26,404 nt of DNA, taken from IMG/VR virus record IMGVR_UViG_3300033141_003134, positions 36,860 through 63,263 of that record; one strand, given 5' to 3'. Shown piece by piece: positions 6,370 to 12,251 of this stretch. The notes beneath the pieces are model-generated. The model was not told the DNA's origin. It did no database searches and worked only from the letters and a program-made list of their open reading frames with translations. The position numbers were made by a program, and so were the translations under genes. The first letter of the stretch is position 1. Each line of letters opens with the position of its first letter. This stretch comes from a virus.

Positions 6370-6630
6370 TAGCCCTGATACCCTAGTTCCCGCTACGCAG
6401 TTCTTTTATACTGACTTACACAGTTAGGGTAAAGCAGGGTGTTATACAGGGGCTAGGCACGGTTGCACCGTCAAACTAAGTTATCAGGCAGTTCTGTTAC
6501 CGTTACAGCTTGCGCTACACCTAGCCTTAATTATAAAAGAACAGGGGCTAGGCTGTCAGAGAGTCTAACTCTGATTTCGCACCGCTACCTTTTATCCTTT
6601 CGCCCCGTTTCACGGATAAATCGCAGCCTA
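6370..6630. ncRNA. Gene-free, hairpin-rich segment; candidate structured RNA
   Basis: No plausible gene lies between 6310 and 6648, yet the sequence is full of complementary segments. GTTCTTTTATA (6400-6410) pairs with TATAAAAGAAC (6532-6542). TAGGCTG (6549-6555) pairs with CAGCCTA (6624-6630), enclosing TCAGAG/CTCTGA (6557-6562/6570-6575) and TTTATCC/GGATAAA (6591-6597/6614-6620) as a three-way junction. CCTAGCC (6520-6526) can pair with GGCTAGG on either side (6451-6457 or 6546-6552). CCTGATA (6374-6380) matches TATCAGG (6482-6488). ACGGT-TGC-ACCGT (6459-6471) is a small hairpin. A 13-bp direct repeat occurs at 6446-6458 and 6541-6553. The strand is undecided and no known RNA family is recognised. 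Confidence 0.4.
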
Positions 6631-6648
6631 AATTAAAAGAACACTAAT

Positions 6649-7011
6649 TTATTTTATCCACCCCTGCTTCCCTAGCACCCTATTAATATTGTTCAACACC
6701 TTTAACATTCGAGATTGTTTAGGGCCGTTACTCTCGCTTATTTCTACTAACTCTCTGGCTAAAGGTTTTAATTCTTCCATGTTCCTTTCCTCAACTAGTG
6801 TGCGGAATCCCTTGCAACTGTCCTCAATAATTTTGAAATTACTTAAGTCTATAAAGAACTGTTTGTATATTGCCTCGGCTCTCATCCATGCTGCTTCCCT
6901 ATCGTAAGATACTGGATTGTCCGGATAGATTGGCTCTCCTGTCCTCTTAGGATTTTCCGTATGATTGCAAAGAGTATATCCGCAAATATAACACTTTCTT
7001 TTATTCTTCAT
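6649..7011 (-). CDS. Protein with N-terminal zinc knuckle
   Basis: 120 residues from the ATG at 7009-7011. The first residues, MKNKRKCYICGYTLCNHTEN, hold a CxxC...C..H zinc knuckle. The rest is helical (EAAWMRAEAIYKQFFIDLSN; LKPLARELVEISES). A TTG three codons upstream would extend it, but ATG is preferred. It overlaps the endolysin gene end by 11 bases. The function is unknown. Confidence 0.65.
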   Translation of the reverse strand: MKNKRKCYICGYTLCNHTENPKRTGEPIYPDNPVSYDREAAWMRAEAIYKQFFIDLSNFKIIEDSCKGFRTLVEERNMEELKPLARELVEISESNGPKQSRMLKVLNNINRVLGKQGWIK

Positions 7012-7417
7012 TATACTCAAAATGCCCGAAATCCTTCACTTTCCAGTTCCCACCCCACGTCAAGCCAAGAACCATACCTAATTCGCCTAATGCGTCGTAG
7101 GGAGCTTCGTTATACTCTAATACCCTTACCCCATTGGTAAAATATATATCGGCAGCCAAGCCTTTTGTATGCATAGAGTTTTTTACCCAAGACTTACCAG
7201 TCTTGTAAAGCATATTTTGGCGGTCATGATCCCGGTAAGTTTCAGCCACAACTATCTCATATTCAGGAAAGAAAGACCGGGCTGTTATTAACAGCCATAC
7301 AATACGGATTTTAGCAGGCTCCTGCAACCTTTCTATCTTTTCAAATTCTTTCATAGATTCAAGGTGCACGGGGGCAATTGTGCGCAGGAAAAGAATTATT
7401 GTAAAAAATAATTTCAT
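7001..7417 (-). CDS. M15 peptidase endolysin (L-Ala-D-Glu / VanY-like)
   Basis: 138 residues, a zinc peptidase of the M15 family that cuts cell-wall peptides, most likely the phage endolysin. The zinc motif SMHTKGLAADIYF (SxHxxGxAxD, H83 and D90) and the C-terminal DFGHFEY (H132) are intact, with TYRDHDRQNMLY before them. The N-terminus (MKLFFTIILFLRTIAPVHLE) is hydrophobic and looks like a signal peptide or signal-anchor-release sequence, which would allow export without a large-hole holin. The gene is followed by a membrane-less zinc-knuckle protein and overlaps the gene upstream by 4 bases. Confidence 0.85.
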   Translation of the reverse strand: MKLFFTIILFLRTIAPVHLESMKEFEKIERLQEPAKIRIVWLLITARSFFPEYEIVVAETYRDHDRQNMLYKTGKSWVKNSMHTKGLAADIYFTNGVRVLEYNEAPYDALGELGMVLGLTWGGNWKVKDFGHFEYNEE

Positions 7418-7614
7418 TTGTTCTCTTTTGGGATAGGGATATTACACCTGAACGTTGTTTCGGGCACGCCATCACCGGACACTAGGCCACCGTGCATACA
7501 GGTTTCTGGTACAATCACTGTATGCTTAATTGAGGGTATAAAAATCTCTCTCCTTGATTTCAAACAGCCCTCGTAGCCGATCAGTTTAATTAATTTTGGC
7601 TTTTGTTTTTTCAT
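7414..7614 (-). CDS. Hypothetical 66-residue protein
   Basis: Begins MKKQKPKLIKLIGYEGCLKS with three Cys overall and a conserved-looking stretch TCMHGGLVSGDGVPETTFRC. AAAAAAGGAGCAA precedes the ATG. The stop overlaps the endolysin start (ATGA), so it is co-translated with it. It may be a small accessory lysis or regulatory protein; no family is recognised. Confidence 0.6.
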   Translation of the reverse strand: MKKQKPKLIKLIGYEGCLKSRREIFIPSIKHTVIVPETCMHGGLVSGDGVPETTFRCNIPIPKENK

Positions 7615-7634
7615 TTGCTCCTTTTTTATTGAGG

Positions 7635-7677
7635 CAGGGGGGGCGGTAAAGAGTTTACCGCACCCTTTGTCCCCCTG
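7635..7677. other. Two-tier hairpin in non-coding gap
   Basis: CAGGGGG (7635-7641) pairs with CCCCCTG (7671-7677). Inside it GCGGTAAA (7643-7650), loop GAG, pairs with TTTACCGC (7654-7661). No U-tract follows on either strand. It sits 20-60 bp upstream of the gene at 7414-7614 and may be an RNA processing or attenuation element. The rest of 7615-7781 shows nothing convincing. Confidence 0.5.
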
Positions 7678-7781
7678 ACTCTATCCTCAAACTATACTTC
7701 GCTTAACGGCTTCACTTCAAATACATCCAAGGAATGCATTTTGGCTCATTCGCTTCGGCAAGGTGTATAGCAAGTTTCAAT

Positions 7782-8051
7782 TTAAACAACTAATGCTTTT
7801 ACACCCTGCGCCTTGATGCTCTTAATCCCTGCAAGATTAATCATTCTATAGTCGTTCTTGCGCATATCAAACACCGGGAGCAAACGTTTCTTAATAGGAT
7901 CAAATTTCAGGCCCTCGCCAGTTAAATTCTTCTTGACGCCGAGCCTGCAAATCATTTTGCGTAAGCTGCCGTCTTTCTTGATGAATTTTACTGAAAAGAT
8001 TTTGCCGTCTGTTTCAATCATACGTACGTAGGCTTCCAATTTGTCAATCAT
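7782..8051 (-). CDS. WYL_2-like (DUF2693) Sm-fold protein
   Basis: 89 residues. The stretch KIFSVKFIKKDGSLRKMICR followed by LGVKKNLTGEG and LLPVFDMRKNDYRMINLAGI matches, from memory, the small SH3/Sm-like beta-barrel family WYL_2 (DUF2693), common in phages and plasmids. The function is unknown; the fold often binds nucleic acid. An SD (GGGAGGTGCAGA) directly precedes the ATG. It is downstream of the Lys-rich gene 8064-8303 in the same transcript. Confidence 0.7.
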   Translation of the reverse strand: MIDKLEAYVRMIETDGKIFSVKFIKKDGSLRKMICRLGVKKNLTGEGLKFDPIKKRLLPVFDMRKNDYRMINLAGIKSIKAQGVKALVV

Positions 8052-8063
8052 TCTGCACCTCCC

Positions 8064-8303
8064 TTAATGGGTATATATTAATTTATACTTTTTTTCTAAA
8101 GCCTTTACTTTATTATAGGCTTTAGCTAACTGGTTAATTCTGACCCTGACCTGCACGCGATCCTCAGCTGTTAATGTTGTGTCGTGTTTGATTTTGTATT
8201 CAAGGGTTTTTACGGCGTTAGGATTATTGGTCAAGGCGAGGTGTTGTTTTAAGGTAAGTATTTTCTGGGGCTTTTTCTTTTTTACTATTTTCTTTTTGGG
8301 CAT
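8064..8303 (-). CDS. Lys-rich helical protein
   Basis: 79 residues from MPKKKIVKKKKPQKILTLKQ. An in-frame ATG 22 codons upstream would overlap the -35 of the promoter at 8341-8369, and a second one lacks an SD, whereas AAAAAAGGAGGAAACAG lies right before this ATG, so the shorter form is chosen. It is rich in Lys with a helical C-terminus (QLAKAYNKVKALEKKYKLIY), suggesting nucleic-acid binding. It is the first gene after the candidate origin region. Confidence 0.65.
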   Translation of the reverse strand: MPKKKIVKKKKPQKILTLKQHLALTNNPNAVKTLEYKIKHDTTLTAEDRVQVRVRINQLAKAYNKVKALEKKYKLIYTH

Positions 8304-8340
8304 CTGTTTCCTCCTTTTTTCTGTTTTATTCATCAATACA

Positions 8341-8369
8341 TATATATCACAAATAATGGTTCTTGTCAA
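8341..8369 (-). promoter_or_regulatory. Sigma70-like promoter
   Basis: Minus-strand -35 TTGACA (8369-8364), 17-nt spacer, -10 TATATA (8346-8341). Transcription would start near 8334, about 30 nt before the start codon chosen for the Lys-rich gene. Confidence 0.7.
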
Positions 8370-8391
8370 GATATATTTATATATATTTTTA

Positions 8392-8454
8392 AAAATTCCA
8401 GCCGGCTGAGATTAGAGATTAAAGCTACCGCAAAATTCCAGAGATTAGAGATTA
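8392..8454. repeat. Direct repeats beside the DnaA boxes
   Basis: The segment AAAATTCCA (8392-8400 and 8432-8440) followed by GAGATTAGAGATTA (8408-8421 and 8441-8454) occurs twice; each 14-mer is itself two 7-bp copies. An AT-rich stretch (8370-8400) lies alongside. Repeats next to AT-rich DNA and DnaA boxes are a typical origin layout. Confidence 0.8.
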
Positions 8455-8501
8455 GGGCAGGGTGCTCGAAAATCTGCTTTTTGAGGCAACAGAAAATCGC
8501 C

Positions 8502-8532
8502 TGTGAATAACCTGTGAATAACCTGTGGATAA
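8502..8532. promoter_or_regulatory. Three tandem DnaA boxes; candidate replication origin
   Basis: TGTGAATAA at 8502-8510, TGTGAATAA at 8513-8521 and TGTGGATAA at 8524-8532. All three match the complement of the DnaA box TTATNCACA, and the last equals the strongest form TTATCCACA. They are in the same orientation and spaced exactly 11 bp, about one helical turn. No gene lies in 8370-8738, an AT-rich tract and direct repeats are adjacent, and a terminator insulates the region. This suits a DnaA-dependent origin or a DnaA titration site. Confidence 0.65.
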
Positions 8533-8593
8533 CTTTTGCCTTTTTTTGCTTCTCGGCTGGCTCTCGGCTCTCTTATGGTCTTAGGGGCAGGCT

Positions 8594-8652
8594 ATAAAAA
8601 AACCCTTCGCTAATGGCTCGCCTTAATAGCCTTGAGCCTTTGACGAAGGGTT
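8594..8652 (-). terminator. Rho-independent terminator (minus strand)
   Basis: On the minus strand AACCCTTCG (8652-8644) pairs with CGAAGGGTT (8609-8601), with an inner stem GGCTC/GAGCC (8615-8619/8634-8638). The outer stem is followed by a run of seven T (8602-8596). It ends transcription of the block starting near 10,552 before the candidate origin. Confidence 0.75.
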
Positions 8653-8738
8653 GAAGGGTATTTAATTTAAAAGAGCCTATAAAGGGGCGATCTTGCGCCT
8701 TTGTAGGGTGTTTTGCCTGATTGTCAAAGAAAATTTAT

Positions 8739-8888
8739 TTAGCCTCTAATTATATCCGAAGTTTCAGTCCATTTGACATTTTTAAAAGTTTTTTTATCAA
8801 TGCTATTGTTTATTTTTTCGGCTATTTTTTCAGCTTGCTCTTGGTTTCTTGCTTCCACTAAAATTTCAAGTACTATAACATAGTCCAT
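8739..8888 (-). CDS. 49-residue hypothetical protein
   Basis: MDYVIVLEILVEARNQEQAE through SDIIRG. A beta strand, an amphipathic helix (AEKIAEKINNSI) and a second strand suggest a small alpha/beta fold like those in phage accessory regions. AAGGCGG lies before the ATG. It is the last gene before the terminator. Confidence 0.55.
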   Translation of the reverse strand: MDYVIVLEILVEARNQEQAEKIAEKINNSIDKKTFKNVKWTETSDIIRG

Positions 8889-8904
8889 TTTTACCGCCTT
8901 TTAT

Positions 8905-9408
8905 TTATATATTTTCCATAGTGCCATTTTCTAAAAAAGTATAATTATTTGCCTCACAAAGATCGTTGAATTCTTTGTTGTCCATTCTGTATCTAAGTAT
9001 CCTATAACCTTCTTTTTCCAATTCGCTGCATATTTCATAATAAAGGTTTTTAAATTTTTCATAGACGCTTTGTTTAGCTTCGTTTGCGCAATTAGTTTCT
9101 ATCATTATATCAGTGCTGTATTTGTGATAATATCGAAAATTATGGGTAATGTTGATATAGTAATTTTTCCATTTGAACTTACCAATAAAACAATATCCAT
9201 CACCTTGAGAATAGCCTAATGAATAATATTGCTTTAAGGTATCATCATATTTGATTTTGTGCTGTTCAAGTAATACTTGCAGGCTATATCTTAAGTCATC
9301 TAATAAAAAAGGATAATCTTCATGTTCATACCATTTTTGGATAGCTTTTTCTTTTGCTTCTTTGGATAATTCTTTGAATTCATATACCTTGATTTTTTTG
9401 ATTTTCAT
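8905..9408 (-). CDS. Conserved phage protein with GYSQGDGYCF motif
   Basis: 167 residues. The central stretch YYSLGYSQGDGYCFIGKFKW followed by INITHNFRYYHKYS resembles a widespread phage hypothetical family that I recognise by pattern only, with no known function. The N-terminus KVYEFKELSKEAKEKAIQKW is typical of the same group. The protein is mainly acidic and aromatic. AGGGGGTAAATT lies before the ATG, so the SD lies in the end of the small gene upstream. Confidence 0.7.
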   Translation of the reverse strand: MKIKKIKVYEFKELSKEAKEKAIQKWYEHEDYPFLLDDLRYSLQVLLEQHKIKYDDTLKQYYSLGYSQGDGYCFIGKFKWKNYYINITHNFRYYHKYSTDIMIETNCANEAKQSVYEKFKNLYYEICSELEKEGYRILRYRMDNKEFNDLCEANNYTFLENGTMENI

Positions 9409-9411
9409 AAT

Positions 9412-9501
9412 TTACCCCCTCTTTTTTCTTACCTCTATATACACTTTAAACAACTGCTTTGCCTTCATGCGCCTGTATCGTGCTTTATCTTGGGGATACA
9501 T
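9412..9501 (-). CDS. 29-residue basic microprotein
   Basis: MYPQDKARYRRMKAKQLFKV then YIEVRKKRG. Very basic and helical. It overlaps the end of the 26-residue frame upstream. There is no strong SD, so this is a weak call resting on gene packing. Confidence 0.3.
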   Translation of the reverse strand: MYPQDKARYRRMKAKQLFKVYIEVRKKRG

Positions 9502-9565
9502 GGATGATAAACTGGTTAGCAACTTCTCTGTTGCTTCTTGGGTTTACCATGTTTTTGACTTTCAT
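9485..9565 (-). CDS. Truncated copy of a small phage protein
   Basis: MKVKNMVNPRSNREVANQFI then IHVSPR and a stop: 26 residues. The phrase NPRSNREVANQFII resembles the N-terminus of a longer small phage protein family (about 60 residues) that continues after the point where this frame stops. It may therefore be a truncated gene. AAGGAGGAAG gives it a good SD and its ATG overlaps the previous stop. Confidence 0.45.
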   Translation of the reverse strand: MKVKNMVNPRSNREVANQFIIHVSPR

Positions 9566-9669
9566 TCTTCCTCCTTTTCTAAATAAAGCAGCTTTTCAAG
9601 GGCTTTAATTATGCCTTTACCGTGCCTTATGATTTCTTCTATGATCTTGATTTTCTTTTCTTTGTTCAT
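9562..9669 (-). CDS. 35-residue helical protein
   Basis: MNKEKKIKIIEEIIRHGKGI followed by IKALEKLLYLEKEEE. A single amphipathic helix pair with heptad spacing, preceded by AAGGAGCCT. ATGA overlap with the next gene. No function. Confidence 0.5.
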   Translation of the reverse strand: MNKEKKIKIIEEIIRHGKGIIKALEKLLYLEKEEE

Positions 9670-9692
9670 AGGCTCCTTTTTTATAAAGACGT

Positions 9693-9708
9693 GGGGGCTT
9701 CTGCCCCC
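9693..9708. other. G/C-rich hairpin between genes
   Basis: GGGGGC (9693-9698), loop TTCT, GCCCCC (9703-9708), in an AT-rich gap between genes. No U-tract follows it in the direction of transcription. Confidence 0.5.
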
Positions 9709-9728
9709 CCCATAGTTAAAAAGAGAGT

Positions 9729-9923
9729 TTAAGCATAACGCTGGTGCTGGTGCAGCTCTAAATGGTGCCTTGTTGCTTCTGTGCGAAGATGTATTACTAT
9801 AAGATAAACTTCATCAGAGTCTAATTTGTGATGTTTTGCAATTGCTTCGCTGGCTAATCTTGCGCTGGGGTACTGCCCTTTGATTTTTTCGTATTCCTGT
9901 AAAATTTGTTTTTGGTAGATCAT
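9729..9923 (-). CDS. 64-residue hypothetical protein
   Basis: MIYQKQILQEYEKIKGQYPS followed by ARLASEAIAKHHKLDSDEVY, ending in a His/Gln-rich tail (HHLELHQHQRYA). The middle resembles a helix-turn-helix-like three-helix unit, but the match is weak. AGGCGGT lies before the ATG. Confidence 0.5.
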   Translation of the reverse strand: MIYQKQILQEYEKIKGQYPSARLASEAIAKHHKLDSDEVYLIVIHLRTEATRHHLELHQHQRYA

Positions 9924-9937
9924 AGAGACCGCCTTTT

Positions 9938-10552
9938 TTAGTTATGAATATCAATCATTACCGCAAAATAACCTTCGAAGTTTTCAGGGATAGAAAAATC
10001 CTCTGTTTCGAGGTTGTAAACATTAGTTTCAAAAGAAAATCTTTGTTGATACAATTCGGCTGCGCATTTTAAAACATAGCCATACATACTGTAGTTGTCT
10101 TTTCCCCTTTTGCCGTTAAGCCAATCTTGCGCCTTTTTTTCTTCTTCTTGCGCTGTTTTGATTGTTTGTTGCCATTCCTTAACAATGTTAATGCAATCAG
10201 CAAGGGGCAATACATCATAATAACCGCCTTCATTGGGTAATTTGTAATGGTCGCAGTAAGGATTTTCGCCTTTGGCTTTTAAATTTACTGACCATATTTT
10301 TTGCAATTCGGCTTGTTTGTTGCTTACTTCTTGTTGACTCAAAAAACCCTTTTTTTTTCTTTCAATTTCAAATAGTTTTTTTGCTTTTTCCATAAATTCT
10401 TTATGCATTGGTGCAAGGGTTTGTGTCCAACGGCCGCCTATTACATACCAATCCCAAACGGTATCTTGGTATCCTTCTAAAAACTTTGCTGTTTCTGCTA
10501 GTGCAGCCTTTTTGTCGTTTGCCTTTACTATTAAAATAATTCCTTTGTGCAT
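9938..10552 (-). CDS. Conserved phage protein with WYVIGGRW motif
   Basis: 204 residues. The motif TVWDWYVIGGRWTQTL (residues 31-46) marks a family seen in many phages, with no known activity. It is followed by a long charged helical region (PMHKEFMEKAKKLFEIERKK) and ends with a beta-rich part (FEGYFAVMIDIHN). AAAGGAGGCAAACACT gives a strong SD. It is probably the first gene of the block ended by the terminator at 8594-8652. The 160-nt gap upstream (10553-10711) is AT-rich and shows no gene. Confidence 0.65.
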   Translation of the reverse strand: MHKGIILIVKANDKKAALAETAKFLEGYQDTVWDWYVIGGRWTQTLAPMHKEFMEKAKKLFEIERKKKGFLSQQEVSNKQAELQKIWSVNLKAKGENPYCDHYKLPNEGGYYDVLPLADCINIVKEWQQTIKTAQEEEKKAQDWLNGKRGKDNYSMYGYVLKCAAELYQQRFSFETNVYNLETEDFSIPENFEGYFAVMIDIHN

Positions 10553-10711
10553 AGTGTTTGCCTCCTTTAGCTACTGTGTTCTAAGGTAGATATAATGAAG
10601 GGCCTAATAGTGCAAGGGTTGCGGGGTTGTGGTATCCCTACCCAGCAACATATCATCAATTGTTTTAATCCTTTCATATATACTTACTTACTAAGCTATA
10701 TAATATATATA

Positions 10712-10930
10712 CTATATAGACTTATTCTCCTTTATAACTTCTGACGCTTGGACCATTGAAGCCATTAACCCATTAGTCCTATAACATAGGCCGCATAGAT
10801 ACAGGTCAAGGCTGATTGAAGCATACCGCCCCATGTGTACCGCTTCCTTGAGGTCATGGCTTGATACCCTTATCTCGACCTTGTGCTGCTTGTCCTTGAT
10901 ACCTATTCCGCAATGAGTACATACATTCAT
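10712..10930 (-). CDS. Small zinc-finger protein
   Basis: 72 residues with CxxC at the N-terminus (MNVCTHCGIGIKDKQHKVEI) and CxxC near the middle (LYLCGLCYRTNG), which form a zinc ribbon with a hydrophobic insert. Such proteins often bind nucleic acid or act as small transcription modulators. AGGGGGTTCAA lies before the ATG. It is driven by the strong minus-strand promoter at 11005-11033. Confidence 0.65.
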   Translation of the reverse strand: MNVCTHCGIGIKDKQHKVEIRVSSHDLKEAVHMGRYASISLDLYLCGLCYRTNGLMASMVQASEVIKENKSI

Positions 10931-11004
10931 TTGAACCCCCTCTTTAAGTGGCTATGGGTGCAAGGGCTTTTACCTATTGAACCCTTGACCCCTGATACGC
11001 TTCA

Positions 11005-11033
11005 ATCTTACCATATATATATATGTTTGTCAA
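11005..11033 (-). promoter_or_regulatory. Strong sigma70-like promoter (minus strand)
   Basis: -35 TTGACA (11033-11028), 17-nt AT-rich spacer, -10 TAAGAT (11010-11005). The 11 bases TCAAGGGAAAT at the -35 and just upstream (11030-11040) are identical at the helicase promoter (3157-3167). It starts the leftward transcript from the zinc-finger gene on. Confidence 0.75.
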
Positions 11034-11073
11034 GGGAAATCTTGTTTATTTTTCAAAAAGTTTCAAAACCCTA

Positions 11074-11185
11074 GGGGCAAGGGGCAAGGGGCAAGGGGTA
11101 TCGGGTGCCGGAGATTGAGGCAGGGGGTATCGGGTGCCGGAGATTGAGGCAGGGGGTATCGGGTGCCGGAGATTGAGGCAGGGCA
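11074..11185. repeat. Tandem repeats: GGGGCAA x3, then 29-bp x3
   Basis: Three 7-bp GGGGCAA units (11074-11094) lead into three 29-bp units starting at 11099, 11128 and 11157, each containing TATCGGGTGCCGGAGATTGA. The block lies between the divergent promoters and its base composition differs sharply from the AT-rich surroundings. Confidence 0.9.
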
Positions 11186-11495
11186 GGGGTGTATGGTTGT
11201 GGGGGTGTGGAGGTGTGGATGTGCGGGGGTGCGGGGTTATATCTTTTCTGTGTTTTATGAGGTAACAGAAAAAAAGTTAGAAATTCGGTTTTCAAACAGA
11301 CCATATCCCTCTCTGAAAAGTAGCTTCGCAAGCGGATTCCCTAAACCCAAAAACTCTAATACCCTATTACCTTTTTTCCTTTTTCCAAAAAAATATCAGC
11401 TTCGAACTTAATTTTAACCCCTTTTACCTTGGAATTCCCTTATTGCCACCCATTTACCGCCCTGAAACCATTATCAAAAAAATATTCGAAACTAC
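11186..11495. other. Non-coding spacer with G-rich tract
   Basis: 11186-11236 on the plus strand is a run of G-tracts separated by T/A-rich bases (GGGGTGTATGGTTGTGGGGG and further), with potential to form a G-quadruplex. The following 11237-11479 shows no gene or clear structure. A 15-bp box at 11480-11494 also occurs upstream of the helicase promoter. Frames crossing this region are low-complexity and rejected. Confidence 0.5.
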
Positions 11496-11525
11496 TTGAC
11501 AAATGGTTTAAAATAAGTATATAAT
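11496..11525 (+). promoter_or_regulatory. Near-consensus promoter giving a leaderless mRNA
   Basis: TTGACA (11496-11501), 18-nt spacer and TATAAT (11520-11525). Initiation 6-8 nt downstream would fall at about 11532, right at the ATG (11533-11535). There is no SD before this ATG, which agrees with a leaderless transcript. It starts the rightward gene block. Confidence 0.8.
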
Positions 11526-11532
11526 TAAACTG

Positions 11533-11841
11533 ATGGATAATACGGTCAAAGACATTAAAAAAGACTCTGTGCTTAATGCTTTTATTAAGGGCAAGTTTAA
11601 GGTCGAATACGTCACCGGGATCAAACTCTGCAAGGATGATTGGATGCAGATAGCATGCCCTAGCGGCGCCACGCTAAAATCAGTCAATAAAAACACCAAC
11701 GTTTATATTAAGGAAAAAGAAGATTCAAAGATAAAACTGCTTTACAAAACAGGCTCAAAGGCTGTTGATTTGCCAGAGCCGGTGCATATTGAACACGGGA
11801 CGTTTGTTAAGACGACGGGATTAGTGAGGTTTGTTATATGA
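11533..11841 (+). CDS. First rightward gene, unknown 102-residue protein
   Basis: MDNTVKDIKKDSVLNAFIKG through GLVRFVI. Mixed alpha/beta with many Lys; no family is recognised. Residues 31-48 (LCKDDWMQIACPSGATLK) hold two Cys. It starts at the probable +1 site of a near-consensus promoter, so it should be strongly and early transcribed, as expected of an early regulator or host-takeover protein (inference). It overlaps the next gene by 4 bases. Confidence 0.65.
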   Translation: MDNTVKDIKKDSVLNAFIKGKFKVEYVTGIKLCKDDWMQIACPSGATLKSVNKNTNVYIKEKEDSKIKLLYKTGSKAVDLPEPVHIEHGTFVKTTGLVRFVI

Positions 11842-12008
11842 ATGAGAAAGAAAAACATGTTTTCAAGGTGACATTAAGTTTCGACAGGGGAAAAGGCACG
11901 ATCGAGCCGTACTATATGACAAGAGTTGTTATTGAAGGTTTAGGTTGTGACAATGTTTTACCCGGCTTAACAGGTGTTAACGTTGAAAGATTAGAAGAAT
12001 CAGATTAA
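11838..12008 (+). CDS. 56-residue hypothetical protein
   Basis: MNEKEKHVFKVTLSFDRGKG through LEESD. Beta strands alternate with a conserved-looking GLGCDNVLPGLTGVNVE. The start overlaps the previous stop (ATGA). No function is recognised. Confidence 0.55.
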   Translation: MNEKEKHVFKVTLSFDRGKGTIEPYYMTRVVIEGLGCDNVLPGLTGVNVERLEESD

Positions 12009-12010
12009 TT

Positions 12011-12251
12011 TTGGATCCAAGGCATAGTCCTAAAGCTGGATACCCGGGCGCGTCTGATGTCTTGGATTTAACAAAGCGGTGTGGCATACCGTGAGGCGTA
12101 GGGGAACCACCGGTATCTCGGCCGGCCGCCCTACCACTGCTTTGTATTTAGGGGCGGAACTGTCATTGGCATAGTGTAGGTCGTAAAATAATGTTAAGCC
12201 CGGGCAACATAGCATTGAATACCGACGCGGGTTCGACTCCCGGCCGCCTCT
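12011..12251 (+). ncRNA. Structured non-coding segment with tRNA/tmRNA-like 3' end
   Basis: Domain 1: ACAAAGCGGTG (12071-12081) pairs with CACTGCTTTGT (12135-12145) using one G-U. Inside, ATACCG/CGGTAT (12086-12091/12111-12116) and TAGGG/CCCTA (12099-12103/12129-12133) form a pseudoknot. Domain 2 is tRNA-like: acceptor AGGGGCG (12150-12156) with CGCCTCT (12245-12251), D-arm ACTG-TCATTGGCA-TAGT (12159-12175), T-arm GCGGG-TTCGACT-CCCGG (12227-12243, outer pair mismatched). The end, GACGCGGGTTCGACTCCCG, is strongly reminiscent of tmRNA 3' ends. No standard anticodon arm fits the 50 nt between the arms and no CCA is encoded. It may be a degenerate tRNA/tmRNA, a novel RNA, or an attachment site derived from one. 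Confidence 0.45.

Noticed and set aside
7615-7781. Short peptides in the gap (for example a TTG-start LKLAIHLAEANEPKCIP)
   Set aside because: They lack an SD and a good start codon; the gap shows only the two-tier hairpin.
11074-11185. CRISPR array
   Set aside because: The 29-bp units are directly adjacent with no spacers, so this is a plain tandem repeat; no cas genes are present.
11071-11331. Pro/Thr-rich minus-strand frame
   Set aside because: It is a translation of the tandem repeats and the C-rich tract, with no SD and low complexity.
12201-12212. HDV-like ribozyme, from the GGGCAACAT stretch
   Set aside because: Only this short string resembles the ribozyme; the other helices and the catalytic segment are absent.
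12150-12251. Ordinary tRNA gene
   Set aside because: Acceptor, D and T arms can be drawn, but about 50 nt between them do not give a 5-bp/7-nt anticodon arm, the outer T-stem pair is mismatched and no CCA is encoded.
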